In this document: piece by piece, positions 17,864 to 26,311 of the stretch
Numbering within the stretch: the stretch's first letter is position 1
Layout of the letters: each line of letters begins with the position of its first letter
Source of the DNA: Streptomyces mayonensis
GTDB taxonomy: Bacteria; Actinomycetota; Actinomycetes; Streptomycetales; Streptomycetaceae
DNA: 42,694 bases
Assembly (NCBI RefSeq): GCF_018982965.1
Contig: NZ_JACBYP010000072.1
Span: forward strand, 1-42,694
Reading direction: 5' to 3'
Made by a program: the position numbers and the translations under genes
Notes under the pieces: generated by a model
What the model was told of the DNA's origin: nothing
The model's database searches: none
Seen by the model: the letters and a program-made list of their open reading frames with translations, nothing else

Positions 17864-20543
17864 GCAGGGCCTCCGCCGGGTCGGTCAGCTGGGTGTCGGC
17901 GCCCGGCAGGGGCAGTTCGAACCAGACGGTCTTGCCGCGCGGCGTACGGCGCGAACCCCAGGCCGCGCTGAGCAGGCCGACCAGTTGCAGGCCGCGGCCG
18001 CCCTCGTCGGTGTCGCGGGCGCGGCGCCTGCGAGGCTGGACCAGGCCGGAGTCCCAGACCTCGCAGACCAGGGTGCGGTCGAGGAGGAGGCGGAGCCTGA
18101 TCTCGCCCTCGCCGTAGCGCAGCGCGTTGGTGACGAGTTCGCTGACGAGCAGCTCCGTCGTGTCGACCAGCGGTTCCATGTCCCAGTCGAGCAGCTTGGC
18201 GCGGGCCAGCTCGCGGGCCCGGCCGACGCTGCGCGGCTCGCGGGGCAGGGTCCAGTCGCCGACCGAGTCGCTGGGCAGGCCCTGGACGCGGGCCATGAGC
18301 AGCGCGATGTCGTCCTCGCCGTGGTGGCTGTCCAGGGTGTTGAGGACATGGTCGCAGACGTCCTCCAGCGGCTGCGCCGGGTCGGTCAGGGCGCCCACGA
18401 AGGCCTGGAGCCCCTCGTCGAGGGGGTGGTCGCGGCTCTCGACCAGTCCGTCGGTGTAGAGGGCGAGCAGGGCGCCCTCGGGCAGTTCGACCTCCACCTC
18501 CTCGAAGGGCTCCCCGCCGACGCCGAGCGGCAGGCCGGGCGGTACGTCCAGCATCAGCGCGGTCTCTCCGGGCTCGACCAGGACGGGCGGCAGGTGGCCC
18601 GCGTTGGCGAAGGTGCAGCGCCTGGTCACCGAGTCGTAGACGGCGTACACGCAGGTCGCCAGGTAGACCTCGGAGAGGTCGGCCTCGCGGGGGCGGCGCG
18701 CGGCCCGGGTGGCCTGCTGGACGCCCGAGGGTGCGCCGAGGCCGCGGGCGATCTCGTCCAGCTGGGCGAGCACCTCGGCCGGTTCGAGGTCGAGCTGGGC
18801 CAGGGTGCGTACGGCGGTGCGCAGTTCGCCCATCGCGACCGCGGCGCGCAGACCGCGGCCCATGACGTCGCCGACGACCAGGGCGGTGCGGTGGCCGGGG
18901 AGTTCGATCACGTCGAACCAGTCGCCGCCGACCTCGCTGGCCCGGCCGGTGGCGGCGTTGCCGGGCAGGTAGCGGCAGGCGATGTCGAGGCCGGACGCCT
19001 CGGGGTCGCCGGGCGGGAGCAGGGAGCGCTGCAGGATCAGCGCGCGTTCGTGCTCGCGCCGGTAGAGGCGGGCGTTGTCGATGCAGACGGCGGCGCGAGC
19101 GGCCAGCTCCACGGCGAGGTCCCGGTCGCGGTCGCCGAAGGGCTCGCTGCCCTTGGTCCGGGCGAACTGGGCGAGTCCCACGACCGTGTCGTGCGCGACC
19201 ATCGGCACGGCGAGGGTGGACTGCACGAGGCCGCCCTCCTCCGCGGGCACGCTGCGCGGGCGGGCGGTGCGCAGGGCGTCGGCGCAGGGCGAGTTGAACG
19301 GGTAGTGGTGGACGGCGCCGAGCTTGACCCGCTCGCCGGTGCCGAGGAACGGGGCGTCGGAGACGGCGCTGGAGAAGGCGACGCGGCGCAGTTCCGCGCT
19401 GCCGTCGGCGAGGCCGGGCGGGGTCTCGTCGCCGGCCAGCAGGCCCTGGTAGAGGTCGACGGTGGCCAGGTCGCAGAAGCCGGGGACGGCGACGTCGAGG
19501 AGTTCGCGGGCGGTGGTCTCCAGGTCGAGGGAGTTGCCGATGCGGGCGCCGGCCTCGTTGAGCAGGGCGAGGTTGCGCCGGGCGGCAGCCGCCTCGCGGG
19601 CGGCCTGGCGGCGGGAGGTGATGTCGGTCGCCAGCCAGGCGACGCCGATGGGCCGGCCGGAACCGCTGTGCACCCGGTAGAGGTTGACGGACCAGTGCCG
19701 GCGTCCCTCCGATCCCGGCACGAAGCCCGTGACGTGCATGTCGGTGATGGAGTTGCCGGTCTCCAGGACCCGGCGCAGGGTCGCCGAGACCCGGTCGGCC
19801 TCGGCGCGCGGCAGGTAGTCGTGGACGCCCTTGCCGCGGTGGGTGTCGGGTGTGCCGCCGAAGGTGGCGGCGAACCGCTGGTTGGCGCGGCGCACCCGCA
19901 GGTCGGGGTCGATCAGCAGGAAGCCGAACGGGGACTGGCCGAAAATGGCCTGCGAGGCGGCGAGGTCGGTCTCGATGCTGCGCAGGACCCGTACGTCGAC
20001 GACGATGCAGACGGCGGCCTTCTCCCCGTCCTCGGTGCGGGTCGGCATGACGTACACCTCGGCGAGCCCGCGCCGCCCGCGCCCCCGCACGTGTCCGCGC
20101 CCGGTGCCCTGCTCGTCTCCGCGTCCTCCGGCCTGCTCCCCTCCGCGTTCGTCGCTCCGGCCCGGTTCGCCGCCTGAGGGGTCCGGTACGCGGAAGGGGA
20201 CCACGCCGGTCCATTCCCGGCCGTCGAGGATTTCGGCCATCTTCCGTTGGCCGCGCTCGCGCAGGTCGGGGTCGACGAAGGCGTCGATGGGGTCGGTGCC
20301 GACGGCGTGTTCGGCGGGGATGCCGAGCAGTTGCTCCGCGCGCAGGCTCCACTGGTCGACGAGGCCGTCGGGGCCGATGGAGAAGGACGCGACCTTGATG
20401 TAGTCGTAGATGGACCCGGGCGGGCTGCTCTGCCACACCGCGTCACCGAGTGGCGCGCCGTGCGACGGCCTCCCGGACTCCATGGACCCCGTGGACCCCT
20501 TGGACTCCGTGGACTCCTTGGCCCTCGCTGGTATCTCGCTCAC
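17850..20543 (-). CDS. PAS-PAS-GAF-SpoIIE phosphatase-HATPase regulator
   Basis: An 897-residue multidomain sensor. PAS1 (about 45-120, resumed after 158) is interrupted by an Arg/Gly/Glu-rich insert (121-158). PAS2 begins SQAIFGQSPFGFLLIDPD (197-214), a GAF domain spans roughly 325-500, and a PP2C/SpoIIE domain has GGDWFDVIEL and VVGDVMGRGL motifs. A C-terminal RsbW-like HATPase box contains ELVTNALRYG and GKTVWFELP. The family dephosphorylates anti-sigma antagonists; the HATPase may bind an antagonist or sigma factor. GTG 20543 has GGAGGGG 9 nt upstream. Nine-bp repeats at the 5' end encode a Ser/Gly/Glu tail. A stand-alone HATPase lies just upstream. Confidence 0.9.
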   Translation of the reverse strand: MSEIPARAKESTESKGSTGSMESGRPSHGAPLGDAVWQSSPPGSIYDYIKVASFSIGPDGLVDQWSLRAEQLLGIPAEHAVGTDPIDAFVDPDLRERGQRKMAEILDGREWTGVVPFRVPDPSGGEPGRSDERGGEQAGGRGDEQGTGRGHVRGRGRRGLAEVYVMPTRTEDGEKAAVCIVVDVRVLRSIETDLAASQAIFGQSPFGFLLIDPDLRVRRANQRFAATFGGTPDTHRGKGVHDYLPRAEADRVSATLRRVLETGNSITDMHVTGFVPGSEGRRHWSVNLYRVHSGSGRPIGVAWLATDITSRRQAAREAAAARRNLALLNEAGARIGNSLDLETTARELLDVAVPGFCDLATVDLYQGLLAGDETPPGLADGSAELRRVAFSSAVSDAPFLGTGERVKLGAVHHYPFNSPCADALRTARPRSVPAEEGGLVQSTLAVPMVAHDTVVGLAQFARTKGSEPFGDRDRDLAVELAARAAVCIDNARLYRREHERALILQRSLLPPGDPEASGLDIACRYLPGNAATGRASEVGGDWFDVIELPGHRTALVVGDVMGRGLRAAVAMGELRTAVRTLAQLDLEPAEVLAQLDEIARGLGAPSGVQQATRAARRPREADLSEVYLATCVYAVYDSVTRRCTFANAGHLPPVLVEPGETALMLDVPPGLPLGVGGEPFEEVEVELPEGALLALYTDGLVESRDHPLDEGLQAFVGALTDPAQPLEDVCDHVLNTLDSHHGEDDIALLMARVQGLPSDSVGDWTLPREPRSVGRARELARAKLLDWDMEPLVDTTELLVSELVTNALRYGEGEIRLRLLLDRTLVCEVWDSGLVQPRRRRARDTDEGGRGLQLVGLLSAAWGSRRTPRGKTVWFELPLPGADTQLTDPAEALLSLF
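20476..20520 (-). repeat. 9-bp tandem repeats at the 5' end of the SpoIIE-type gene
   Basis: Five imperfect units of the type ggactccat/ggaccccgt lie within the first codons of the SpoIIE-type gene. They encode the STESKGSTGSMESG stretch ahead of PAS1. Confidence 0.6.
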
Positions 20544-20835
20544 GCGAACCGTCCCCTCCAGCTCACCGCATCCGGCACCGGTCACCGGAGGCGGCTGCCC
20601 GCAGTATCCAGCACTACGGCGCCGCACGACACGGTGTTCACGATCACATCACGGTCCCGATGTTTTCGGCCCGGACCGTGACAACACAACCAGTCTTCTA
20701 ACCAGCGGACACGGCATCGAATCACGGAGTTGCACAACTGCCGTCGGCCGGAACCCGACGGCGCCCGGCAGCGGGGTGTCGCGGGCGCGTCGACGGGGCT
20801 GCGGCGGAGCGTCCCGGCACGGTGGCGACGGCGGG
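20544..20835. other. 292-bp gap between SpoIIE-type and HATPase genes
   Basis: No convincing gene. An AT-richer patch (20632-20750) upstream of the SpoIIE-type gene is the likely place of its promoter. I see no strong palindrome. Confidence 0.5.
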
Positions 20836-21273
20836 TCAGGGCCGGTGCGGCACGGCGAGTTCGAACCACACCGTCTTGCCCGTGCCGCCGGACCGGGTCC
20901 CCCAGCGGCGTGCGGCCGCCGCCACCAACTGCAGCCCCCGGCCGTCCTCGTCGTCGGGACGGGCCACCCGCTCCCGGGGCGGGTCCGGCAGCGGGTCGGA
21001 GACCTCCACGAGCAGGACCCCGGCCGCCCCGCCGGGGCCACGTACCAGGCGGACGCCGATGGGTCCGTCGGCGTGCCGCAGGGCGTTGGTCACCAACTCG
21101 CTGACCAGCAGGGCTGCGATGTCACCGACGCCGTCGAGCCGCCACTCGGACAGCGTGCGGCGCACCAGTGAACGGGCGGTGCGCACGACGTCCGGCGCCG
21201 CGGGAAAGACCCACTCGGCACAGCCGCCCTCGCTGTCGTCCACGCCGCTCACATCCCCGGTCGGCGCACCCAC
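20836..21273 (-). CDS. ATP-binding RsbW/anti-sigma-like protein
   Basis: A single HATPase_c domain of 145 aa. N-box AALLVSELVTNALRHADG lies near 55-72, G1 box DEDGRGLQLV near 107-116 and the closing GTGKTVWFELAVP at 130-142. Such stand-alone domains are abundant in Streptomyces, and some act as anti-sigma factors or as serine kinases. The closing box is nearly identical to the C-terminus of the neighbouring SpoIIE-type protein, suggesting a duplicated domain. GTG 21273 is used as the start, but no strong ribosome site is visible; GTG codons at 21252 or 21243 are alternatives. The NUDIX gene ends 38 bp upstream, so the two may be co-transcribed. Confidence 0.8.
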   Translation of the reverse strand: MGAPTGDVSGVDDSEGGCAEWVFPAAPDVVRTARSLVRRTLSEWRLDGVGDIAALLVSELVTNALRHADGPIGVRLVRGPGGAAGVLLVEVSDPLPDPPRERVARPDDEDGRGLQLVAAAARRWGTRSGGTGKTVWFELAVPHRP

Positions 21274-21311
21274 CCATGTCCGCTTTCATGGGGTTAATGG
21301 GCACATACCCC

Positions 21312-21746
21312 CTATTCGGGCGCGGTACCGCCGGGAGGACACACCGTGTCGAACCGCAGGTGGGCGATCGCCCGTTCGACGGCCGGTACGTCCTGGTCGA
21401 GCCAGGGCACGTCCCAGATCCGGTCGGGGGTGAGCCAGCGCAGGGCGTCGTGGTCCTCGAGGGGCTCGGGGGCGGCGGAGCCGGGGAGCAGGCGCGCGGT
21501 CCACACGTGCAGGACGAACGGCGCCCGCAGGGGCCACCACCCGGGGACGCGCTCTCCGGGTTCGGCCGTCACGCCCAGTTCCTCGCGCAGTTCGCGCACG
21601 AGGGCCGCCTCGGGGGTCTCGCCCGCCTCGACCTTGCCTCCGGGCAGTTCCCAGCGTCCGGCCAGGTCGGCCGGCGCGCTGCGGCGCGCGGCGAGCAGAC
21701 GCCCGCCGTCGACGAGGGCCGCGCCCACCACGATCCGTTCGGTCAT
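21312..21746 (-). CDS. MutT-like NUDIX hydrolase
   Basis: A 144-residue NUDIX pyrophosphohydrolase. The box GGKVEAGETPEAALVRELREE (first residues, 36-56) fits G-x5-E-x7-R-E-x2-E-E. The N-terminus MTERIVVGAALVDGGRLLAARR and the GRWELPGGK segment resemble the MutT/8-oxo-dGTP group, so nucleotide-pool sanitation is likely, although substrate cannot be read from sequence. ATG 21746 was chosen because upstream codons are Arg-rich and non-coding in look. It precedes the HATPase gene on the same strand. Confidence 0.9.
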   Translation of the reverse strand: MTERIVVGAALVDGGRLLAARRSAPADLAGRWELPGGKVEAGETPEAALVRELREELGVTAEPGERVPGWWPLRAPFVLHVWTARLLPGSAAPEPLEDHDALRWLTPDRIWDVPWLDQDVPAVERAIAHLRFDTVCPPGGTAPE

Positions 21747-21899
21747 GCGCCGGAGCCTACGGGGCCGTCCGGCCACCCGGCTGTCGGGCCGTCCCGCCGG
21801 CCGGAGGGCGCCGCGGGCGCGGGACCGGAACACCCCGGCCGCCTCGCCGGCCCGGCCGGTCGCGGTCGGCCTCGGCGCCCCGCGTCCGGTGGGCCGCGG

Positions 21900-22085
21900 T
21901 CAGTCACCCGCGCTCTTGGCGCCGAGCCTCTCGACCCAGTAGAGCTGCTGGTGCCCGCGGTCGTGCAGCGTGTCCGCGATCTTCTGGGCCTCGGCCCGGG
22001 TCGCGTACCGCCCCACGCGGTAGCGATTGCCGTTGTCGTCCTGCCGGAAGACCAGCCAGGGAAGAGTGACCGTGCTGTCGTTCAT
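21900..22085 (-). CDS. Small SPOR-like protein
   Basis: A 61-residue protein without signal peptide. The core PWLVFRQDDNGNRYRVGRYATRAEA and following IADTLHDRG resemble the first half of a SPOR (sporulation-related repeat) fold, with the pattern Y-x-V-G-x-Y-x-T-x-x-E-A. ATG 22085 is preceded by GGAGGGG at a good distance, and the small size is normal for this streptomycete family. It lies upstream of the NUDIX gene on the same strand. Peptidoglycan binding is typical of SPOR domains, but a cytoplasmic form would need another role. Confidence 0.8.
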   Translation of the reverse strand: MNDSTVTLPWLVFRQDDNGNRYRVGRYATRAEAQKIADTLHDRGHQQLYWVERLGAKSAGD

Positions 22086-22460
22086 CGCGCCCCTCCACTT
22101 CCCGCCCGCGGCCCGCGCCGCGCCCCACCCGGTAAGGAAACCCCGATCCGCATATGCCCGACCCTACGCCCAACCTTCACTCAGCGAATACGGCTTTGCA
22201 CAAAGAGGTACGCAACCAGCCAGAACGCAGGGGGCGCACGGGATGGAACGCGCCGTCCGCGGGCATCAACGCTTCCGGTCGGAGGCATGGCGGGGGCGGC
22301 GGACACGACCTGCGGAGACGACCGGATTCCGGCGCCGCCCGGATGGCAGCGGGCCATGCCGGGCGAGCCCGCGGGCAGGGTGAAGGGGCGCGAGAGGCGC
22401 ACGGGAGGCGTGCGCCATCTCACACCACGGAGGCGAGCCCGAAGTCCCCCGGCGGCGCCG
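22086..22460. other. 375-bp gap between SPOR-like and GntR genes
   Basis: Contains the terminator hairpin of the GntR gene (22392-22421) and, nearer the SPOR-like gene, an AT-richer stretch (22160-22220). There TTGCGT and GTATTC, read on the minus strand with an 18-nt spacer, could be a weak promoter. Plus-strand frames here have poor codon bias. Confidence 0.5.
22392..22421 (-). terminator. Hairpin downstream of the GntR-family gene
   Basis: GGCGCAC (22396-22402) and GTGCGCC (22410-22416) pair perfectly over a 7-nt loop. GAGA and TCTC extend the stem across a one-base bulge. The distance from the stop codon is about 40 bp. Confidence 0.6.
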
Positions 22461-23213
22461 CTACTTGACGGGCAGGTGGTACGCCACCCGGTACCGGTCG
22501 GCGGGGACGACCACGTCGGCCGTCTCGACCGCCCGGCCCGAGGCGTAGAAGGTGCGCTGGATGACCAGGACCACGTGGCCCGGGACGCCGCCCAGGGCGA
22601 GCAGCTCCTCCGCGAGGCCGGGGCGGGCACCGACCTCCTCGGTGACGTTGTCGACGACGACGTCGATGGCGGCCATGCGCTCCACGACGCCCATGCCCCC
22701 GAGCGGACCCTCCTCGGGCAGCATCACGGGGGTGCGGCCGGTGAGGTCGAGCGGCTCCCAGGAGGTGGAGAGCATCACGGCCTCGCCGGCCTCCCGGAAG
22801 ACGTACCGCGTGCACATGACCCGGTCGCCGGGCTTGATGCCCAGCCGCTCGGCCACGGCACCGCTCGCCTCGGCCTGCTCGCTGCGCGACTCCCAGGTGC
22901 CGCGCGCCTCGCCGTCCGCCTGCTCCTGGCGGAACGGGGTGGCACCGCCCGCCGGCCGGTACCCGGAGCGGGCGATGCGCCGGGGCACGGGCCGCTCGCG
23001 CACATAGGTCCCGGAACCGGAACGGCCCTCGACCAGCCCCTCGGCCATCAGCACCTTGCGCGCTTCGAGGGCGACGGTGTCCGAGACCCCGTACTCCTCG
23101 CGGATCCGCGCCTGGGACGGCAGGCGGGTGTGGGGCGGCAGCAGGCCGTCGGCGATCTTCTTGCGGAGATCACCCGCGACACGCAGATACGCCGGCTGCT
23201 CACCGAATGTCAC
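22461..23213 (-). CDS. GntR-family regulator, HutC/UTRA type
   Basis: A 250-residue transcription factor. The winged helix-turn-helix spans about residues 8-72 (YLRVAGDLRKKIADGLLPPHTRLPS... GSGTYVRERP), and an UTRA effector domain about 95-245 with the family's closing RTFYASGRAVETADVVVPADRY. Members sense small metabolites such as sugars, histidine derivatives or fatty acids; the ligand here is unknown. GTG 23213 has GGGAG 6 nt upstream. No metabolic operon adjoins it, so it is probably an autoregulator with distant targets. The upstream 50 bp hold a -10-like TACAAC and the palindrome CAACC-gta-GGTTG. Confidence 0.9.
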   Translation of the reverse strand: MTFGEQPAYLRVAGDLRKKIADGLLPPHTRLPSQARIREEYGVSDTVALEARKVLMAEGLVEGRSGSGTYVRERPVPRRIARSGYRPAGGATPFRQEQADGEARGTWESRSEQAEASGAVAERLGIKPGDRVMCTRYVFREAGEAVMLSTSWEPLDLTGRTPVMLPEEGPLGGMGVVERMAAIDVVVDNVTEEVGARPGLAEELLALGGVPGHVVLVIQRTFYASGRAVETADVVVPADRYRVAYHLPVK

Positions 23214-23225
23214 TGGCCGCTCCCA

Positions 23226-23266
23226 TCAGGTTGTACAGACAGCAACAGCCTGGCAACCGTAGGTTG
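23226..23266 (-). promoter_or_regulatory. Probable promoter/operator of the GntR gene
   Basis: On the minus strand TTGCCA (-35-like) is followed after about 15 nt by TACAAC (-10-like). The start codon lies about 15 nt beyond. CAACCGTAGGTTG (23254-23266), a perfect 5-3-5 palindrome, overlaps the -35 side, and GTTG...CAAC half-sites flank the -10, as expected for an autoregulated GntR gene. Confidence 0.4.
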
Positions 23267-23374
23267 GGACAGGCAAGCAAAGGCCAGAGAATCACTCGAT
23301 GTGATGACATGTATCGCCCGAGGGCTTTACGCAGGCACTTTCTCCCCGCTATGGCGTCCCCGTCATGACGGCCC

Positions 23375-24685
23375 TCACACCTCCAGGCCGGGGTCGTCTC
23401 CCCCGCCGCCGTCTCCCCTGCCGCCGTCCGCCTCGGAGTCGGGCGGCGTGGTGGCCAGGCCCAGCGCCTCGCGGGCGGTGACCGTGGTGTCGGCAGCGAG
23501 GAGGTCGTAGCCCTTGCCGTAGTGCGCGTAGTAGGTGTCGGCGTCGGGGGCCTTCGCCGCCAGGCCCCACTCCTCGCGCGCCGCCTCCAGGTCCGCGACC
23601 AGTTCGGTGACGGGCCCCTCGGCGCCGCCCGGCCAGCGGTGCCGGTCCAGCATCGTGGTCTCGGTCCTGAGCGCCTCCGACACCCGTCCCGCCCAGACCC
23701 GGTAGCCCGCGAGGTCGTCCTCGACGGCCGCCGCGCCGGGCATCTCGTCCATGGCGCGGTTGAGGTGACCCTCCGCCAGCAGGTAGGTGTGCTGGTCCTC
23801 GTCGAGCCGGGCACCGTCGTTGCGGAGCGAGCCGGTCAGGGAGGCCCGCTCGTCGCTGTTCCCGAACAGGCAGGTGATCTCCCGGTCGCCGGTCCGCCAG
23901 CTGGCGGAGGTCGGTGTCAGGTAGTAGACGTCGACGTCGCCCGGCAGCGCCCACCGGTCCATGGCGTAGGTGTCCTGCAGCGCGTAGCACCGGTCGTCGG
24001 CGGCCCGGGTGATCTCCGTGTCGCCGGGGAAGGCACCGCCGGGCAGCGTGAAGGAGGCGAAGACCTCGCCGTCGTGCTCCTGTCCGCAGGGCACCTCGTC
24101 GACGTCGTACGTCACGCCTTGCAGGGAACCGCTGGGAGTGGTGAAGCACTGGCCCTTCTCGAGCGCGTACGCGGTGCCCTCACCCCGCGCGGCGTCCCGG
24201 AAGCCGTCCCAGAAGTCTCCCGCGGCGCCCGTGGAGAGGAACACCGCCCACAGCACCAGCCCCACGCCGGACAGCACGGACCCGGCCACGGCGAACCCCT
24301 TGCCCCGCTCGCCGCGCTTCCGGATCCCCGCCAGTGCGATCAGCCCGAGCACCAGCCCCACCGCCGGCACGAAGCACAGGACACCGAGCACGAACGCGGC
24401 GACGGCGAGCCCGTTGAGCCTGGCGGTCTGCCCGGGGAGCCCGCCGTACCCGCCCTGGCCGCCGTACCCGCCGTGGCCGCCGTGGCCGCCGGAGGGCTGT
24501 CCCCAGGGGCCGGGAACCGGCTGCGGGGGCAGGTAGGGATGCGGGTGCGGCGGGTACGGCCCCTGCGGCGGTTGCTGCCCCTGCGGGTACGGCCCCTGGG
24601 CGTGCGGCCCGTGGGGTCCTTCGGGCCCTTGGGGTCCTTGGGGTCCTTGGGGTTGGTGGGACCCGGGCGGCGGCGGTGTGGACAC
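23375..24685 (-). CDS. DUF4190/septum-formation-type membrane protein with collagen-like tail
   Basis: A 436-residue protein. The cytoplasmic N-terminus is Pro/Gln/Gly-rich with a run of Gly-x-y triplets (PQGPQGPQGPEGPHGPH) and a GGYGGQGGYGG stretch. Two membrane helices of DUF4190 kind follow (NGLAVAAFVLGVLCFVPAVG and GFAVAGSVLSGVGLVLWAVF). An extracytoplasmic region then resembles the Septum_form domain, with Cys pairs in GQCFTT, VPCGQEHDGEVFA and RCYAL. GTG 24685 with AGGAG upstream starts a Ser-Thr-Pro-Pro tail; the open frame further upstream looks non-coding. Its role is not established; envelope or septum association is inferred from the domain name only. Confidence 0.8.
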   Translation of the reverse strand: MSTPPPPGSHQPQGPQGPQGPEGPHGPHAQGPYPQGQQPPQGPYPPHPHPYLPPQPVPGPWGQPSGGHGGHGGYGGQGGYGGLPGQTARLNGLAVAAFVLGVLCFVPAVGLVLGLIALAGIRKRGERGKGFAVAGSVLSGVGLVLWAVFLSTGAAGDFWDGFRDAARGEGTAYALEKGQCFTTPSGSLQGVTYDVDEVPCGQEHDGEVFASFTLPGGAFPGDTEITRAADDRCYALQDTYAMDRWALPGDVDVYYLTPTSASWRTGDREITCLFGNSDERASLTGSLRNDGARLDEDQHTYLLAEGHLNRAMDEMPGAAAVEDDLAGYRVWAGRVSEALRTETTMLDRHRWPGGAEGPVTELVADLEAAREEWGLAAKAPDADTYYAHYGKGYDLLAADTTVTAREALGLATTPPDSEADGGRGDGGGGDDPGLEV

Positions 24686-24928
24686 GTGGACCGTGCTCCT
24701 GCTTTCGGGCGGTGACGCGGAGGGCCGCCGCGGACGGTGGCCGGGGGGTCTCGGGTGGCCGGGCGTTCGACTGAGCGCATGGTAGGCACGGGCGGCGCGG
24801 GGGCGGTATGCGGGTCGCCGGTGCGCGGGGCGTCGGTGTGCGAGTCGACGGTACGCGGATCGCGGACACGACGCTCCGCGCGGTGAACGGCCGCGGAACG
24901 ACACGGGACGGCGGCGCGCGTCGACCGC

Positions 24929-25501
24929 TCAGTCGCCGCGCACGTGTGCGCGCACGCCTTGCAGGCCGAACAGGACGAGGAGTTCGACCGCGCCGCCGTC
25001 GGCGCTGCCCAGCCAGTGCGGCAGGGACGTGTCGAACTCCGCCGCCTCCCCGGGCGACAGCGTCAGATCGCGTTCCCCGACCAGCAGCCGCAGCTGGCCG
25101 CTGAGCACGTACAGCCATTCATGGCCCTCGTGTGTCTGCGGGGTCGGTTCGAGCGGTGCCGGCCGCCTCGGGATGATCATTTTGAAGGCCTGGGTCCCGC
25201 CCGGCCGGCGGGACAGGGGCACGAAGACCATGCCGAAGCGCCGTACCGGCTTCAGGTGGATCCGGGGGTCGCCCGTGCGCGGGGCCCCGACGAGGTCGTC
25301 CAGCGGAACGTCGTAGATCCGGGCGAGCGGCAGCAGCAGCTCCAGGGCGGCCCGGCGCTGCCCGCCCTCCAGCCGGGACAGGGTGCTCTCGGACACGCCG
25401 GTCGCGGCCGAGAGGTGGGCGAGGGTGATGCCCCGCTCGCGGCGCAGCGCACGCAGTCGCGGGCCCACCGCGTCGAGCACGTCGTCCGTTCCGGCGTCCA
25501 T
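24929..25501 (-). CDS. XRE-family regulator with cupin sensor domain
   Basis: A 190-residue regulator. The HTH_3 domain (about 12-68) includes GITLAHLSAATGVSESTLSRLE, and a C-terminal cupin_2 domain includes HEGHEWLYVLSGQLRLLVG and LSPGEAAEFDTSLPHW. His residues in both cupin motifs suggest a metal or small-ligand site. ATG 25501 is preferred over GTG 25510 because AAGGTGA lies at the right distance from it. The gene is divergent from a methyltransferase gene 107 bp away, its likely target. The gap holds CTTGC-7 nt-GCAAG. Confidence 0.88.
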   Translation of the reverse strand: MDAGTDDVLDAVGPRLRALRRERGITLAHLSAATGVSESTLSRLEGGQRRAALELLLPLARIYDVPLDDLVGAPRTGDPRIHLKPVRRFGMVFVPLSRRPGGTQAFKMIIPRRPAPLEPTPQTHEGHEWLYVLSGQLRLLVGERDLTLSPGEAAEFDTSLPHWLGSADGGAVELLVLFGLQGVRAHVRGD

Positions 25502-25510
25502 CCGGCTCAC

Positions 25511-25527
25511 CTTGCCACAACAGCAAG
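25511..25527. promoter_or_regulatory. Inverted repeat in the XRE/methyltransferase divergent region
   Basis: CTTGC (25511-25515) and GCAAG (25523-25527) flank a 7-nt spacer and lie over the ribosome site of the XRE gene. A related TGCCACA is repeated 20 bp on. Likely operator for autoregulation; inferred. Confidence 0.4.
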
Positions 25528-25608
25528 TTTCCGTGCCACACCGGGCGGCGCTGCCGAGACTGACCGCAACGGGCCCTCCAGGGCCGCCCGACGACTTACG
25601 GAGTTGCT

Positions 25609-26271
25609 GTGCACACCACCGACGCGGTCACCTTCTGGGACGACCTCCACGCGTCCCACCGGCCGGCGGGCGACCCGCAGCCCAATGCCCGGCTCGTCGA
25701 GACGGTCACCGACCTGCCGCCCGGCGACGCCCTGGACCTGGGGTGCGGCCCCGGCGGCGACGCGCTGTGGCTCGCCCGCCGGGGATGGCGGGTCACCGCC
25801 GTGGACATCTCCGGCGTGGCGGCCGAACGCCTCACCGGACGCGCCCGCGCCCAGGGGCTCGGCGACATGGTCGACGCCCAGCGGCACGACCTGGGCGTCT
25901 CCTTCCCCGAGGGGCGGTTCGACCTGGTCACCGCGCACTACTTCCACACCCCCTTCGACATGGACCGGTCGGCGGTCCTGCGGACGGCCGCGCGGGCGCT
26001 GCGTCCGGGCGGACGGCTGCTGGTCGTCGACCACGGCTCGACCGCGCCGTGGTCGTGGAACCAGGACCCCGACGTCCACCACCCGACGCCCCGGGAGGTC
26101 GCCGACGGCCTGGCTCTCGACCCGGCGGCGTGGCGGACCGAGCGCGCCGACGCACCGCGCCGGATCGCGACCGGCCCCGACGGCAGCACCGCGGAGGTCG
26201 TCGACCACGTCCTGCTCGTCCGCCTCGTCGACACCGTCGACCCCGTCGCCCCCGTCGACCGGGAGGACTGA
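25609..26271 (+). CDS. Class I SAM-dependent methyltransferase
   Basis: A 220-residue methyltransferase with Rossmann motif LDLGCGPGG at residues 42-50 and the ribose-binding acidic residue in VTAVDIS (Asp66). ALRPGGRLLVVDHGS is motif IV/V. It is close to the small methyltransferase/thiopurine-type proteins that act on toxic or xenobiotic small molecules; the substrate is unknown. GTG 25609 has GGAG 6 nt upstream. It is transcribed away from the XRE-cupin gene and followed after 40 bp by a DinB-like gene, making a probable two-gene operon. Confidence 0.9.
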   Translation: MHTTDAVTFWDDLHASHRPAGDPQPNARLVETVTDLPPGDALDLGCGPGGDALWLARRGWRVTAVDISGVAAERLTGRARAQGLGDMVDAQRHDLGVSFPEGRFDLVTAHYFHTPFDMDRSAVLRTAARALRPGGRLLVVDHGSTAPWSWNQDPDVHHPTPREVADGLALDPAAWRTERADAPRRIATGPDGSTAEVVDHVLLVRLVDTVDPVAPVDRED

Positions 26272-26311
26272 CGGACCGTACGCCGTCCCGCACCACGAGA
26301 AGGAGGCCACC

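Noticed and set aside
17152..20436. 1094-codon minus-strand open frame
   Set aside because: Same strand but another frame of the SpoIIE-type gene. It is Arg/Pro-rich without motifs, while the other frame has PAS, GAF, PP2C and HATPase motifs.
22154..22468. 104-codon plus-strand frame in the gap before the GntR gene
   Set aside because: Poor codon bias, no ribosome site, and it runs across the GntR terminator and into the antisense of the GntR gene.
24808..25104. 98-codon plus-strand frame between the septum-type and XRE genes
   Set aside because: Arg-rich, antisense to the XRE-cupin gene end, with no ribosome site.
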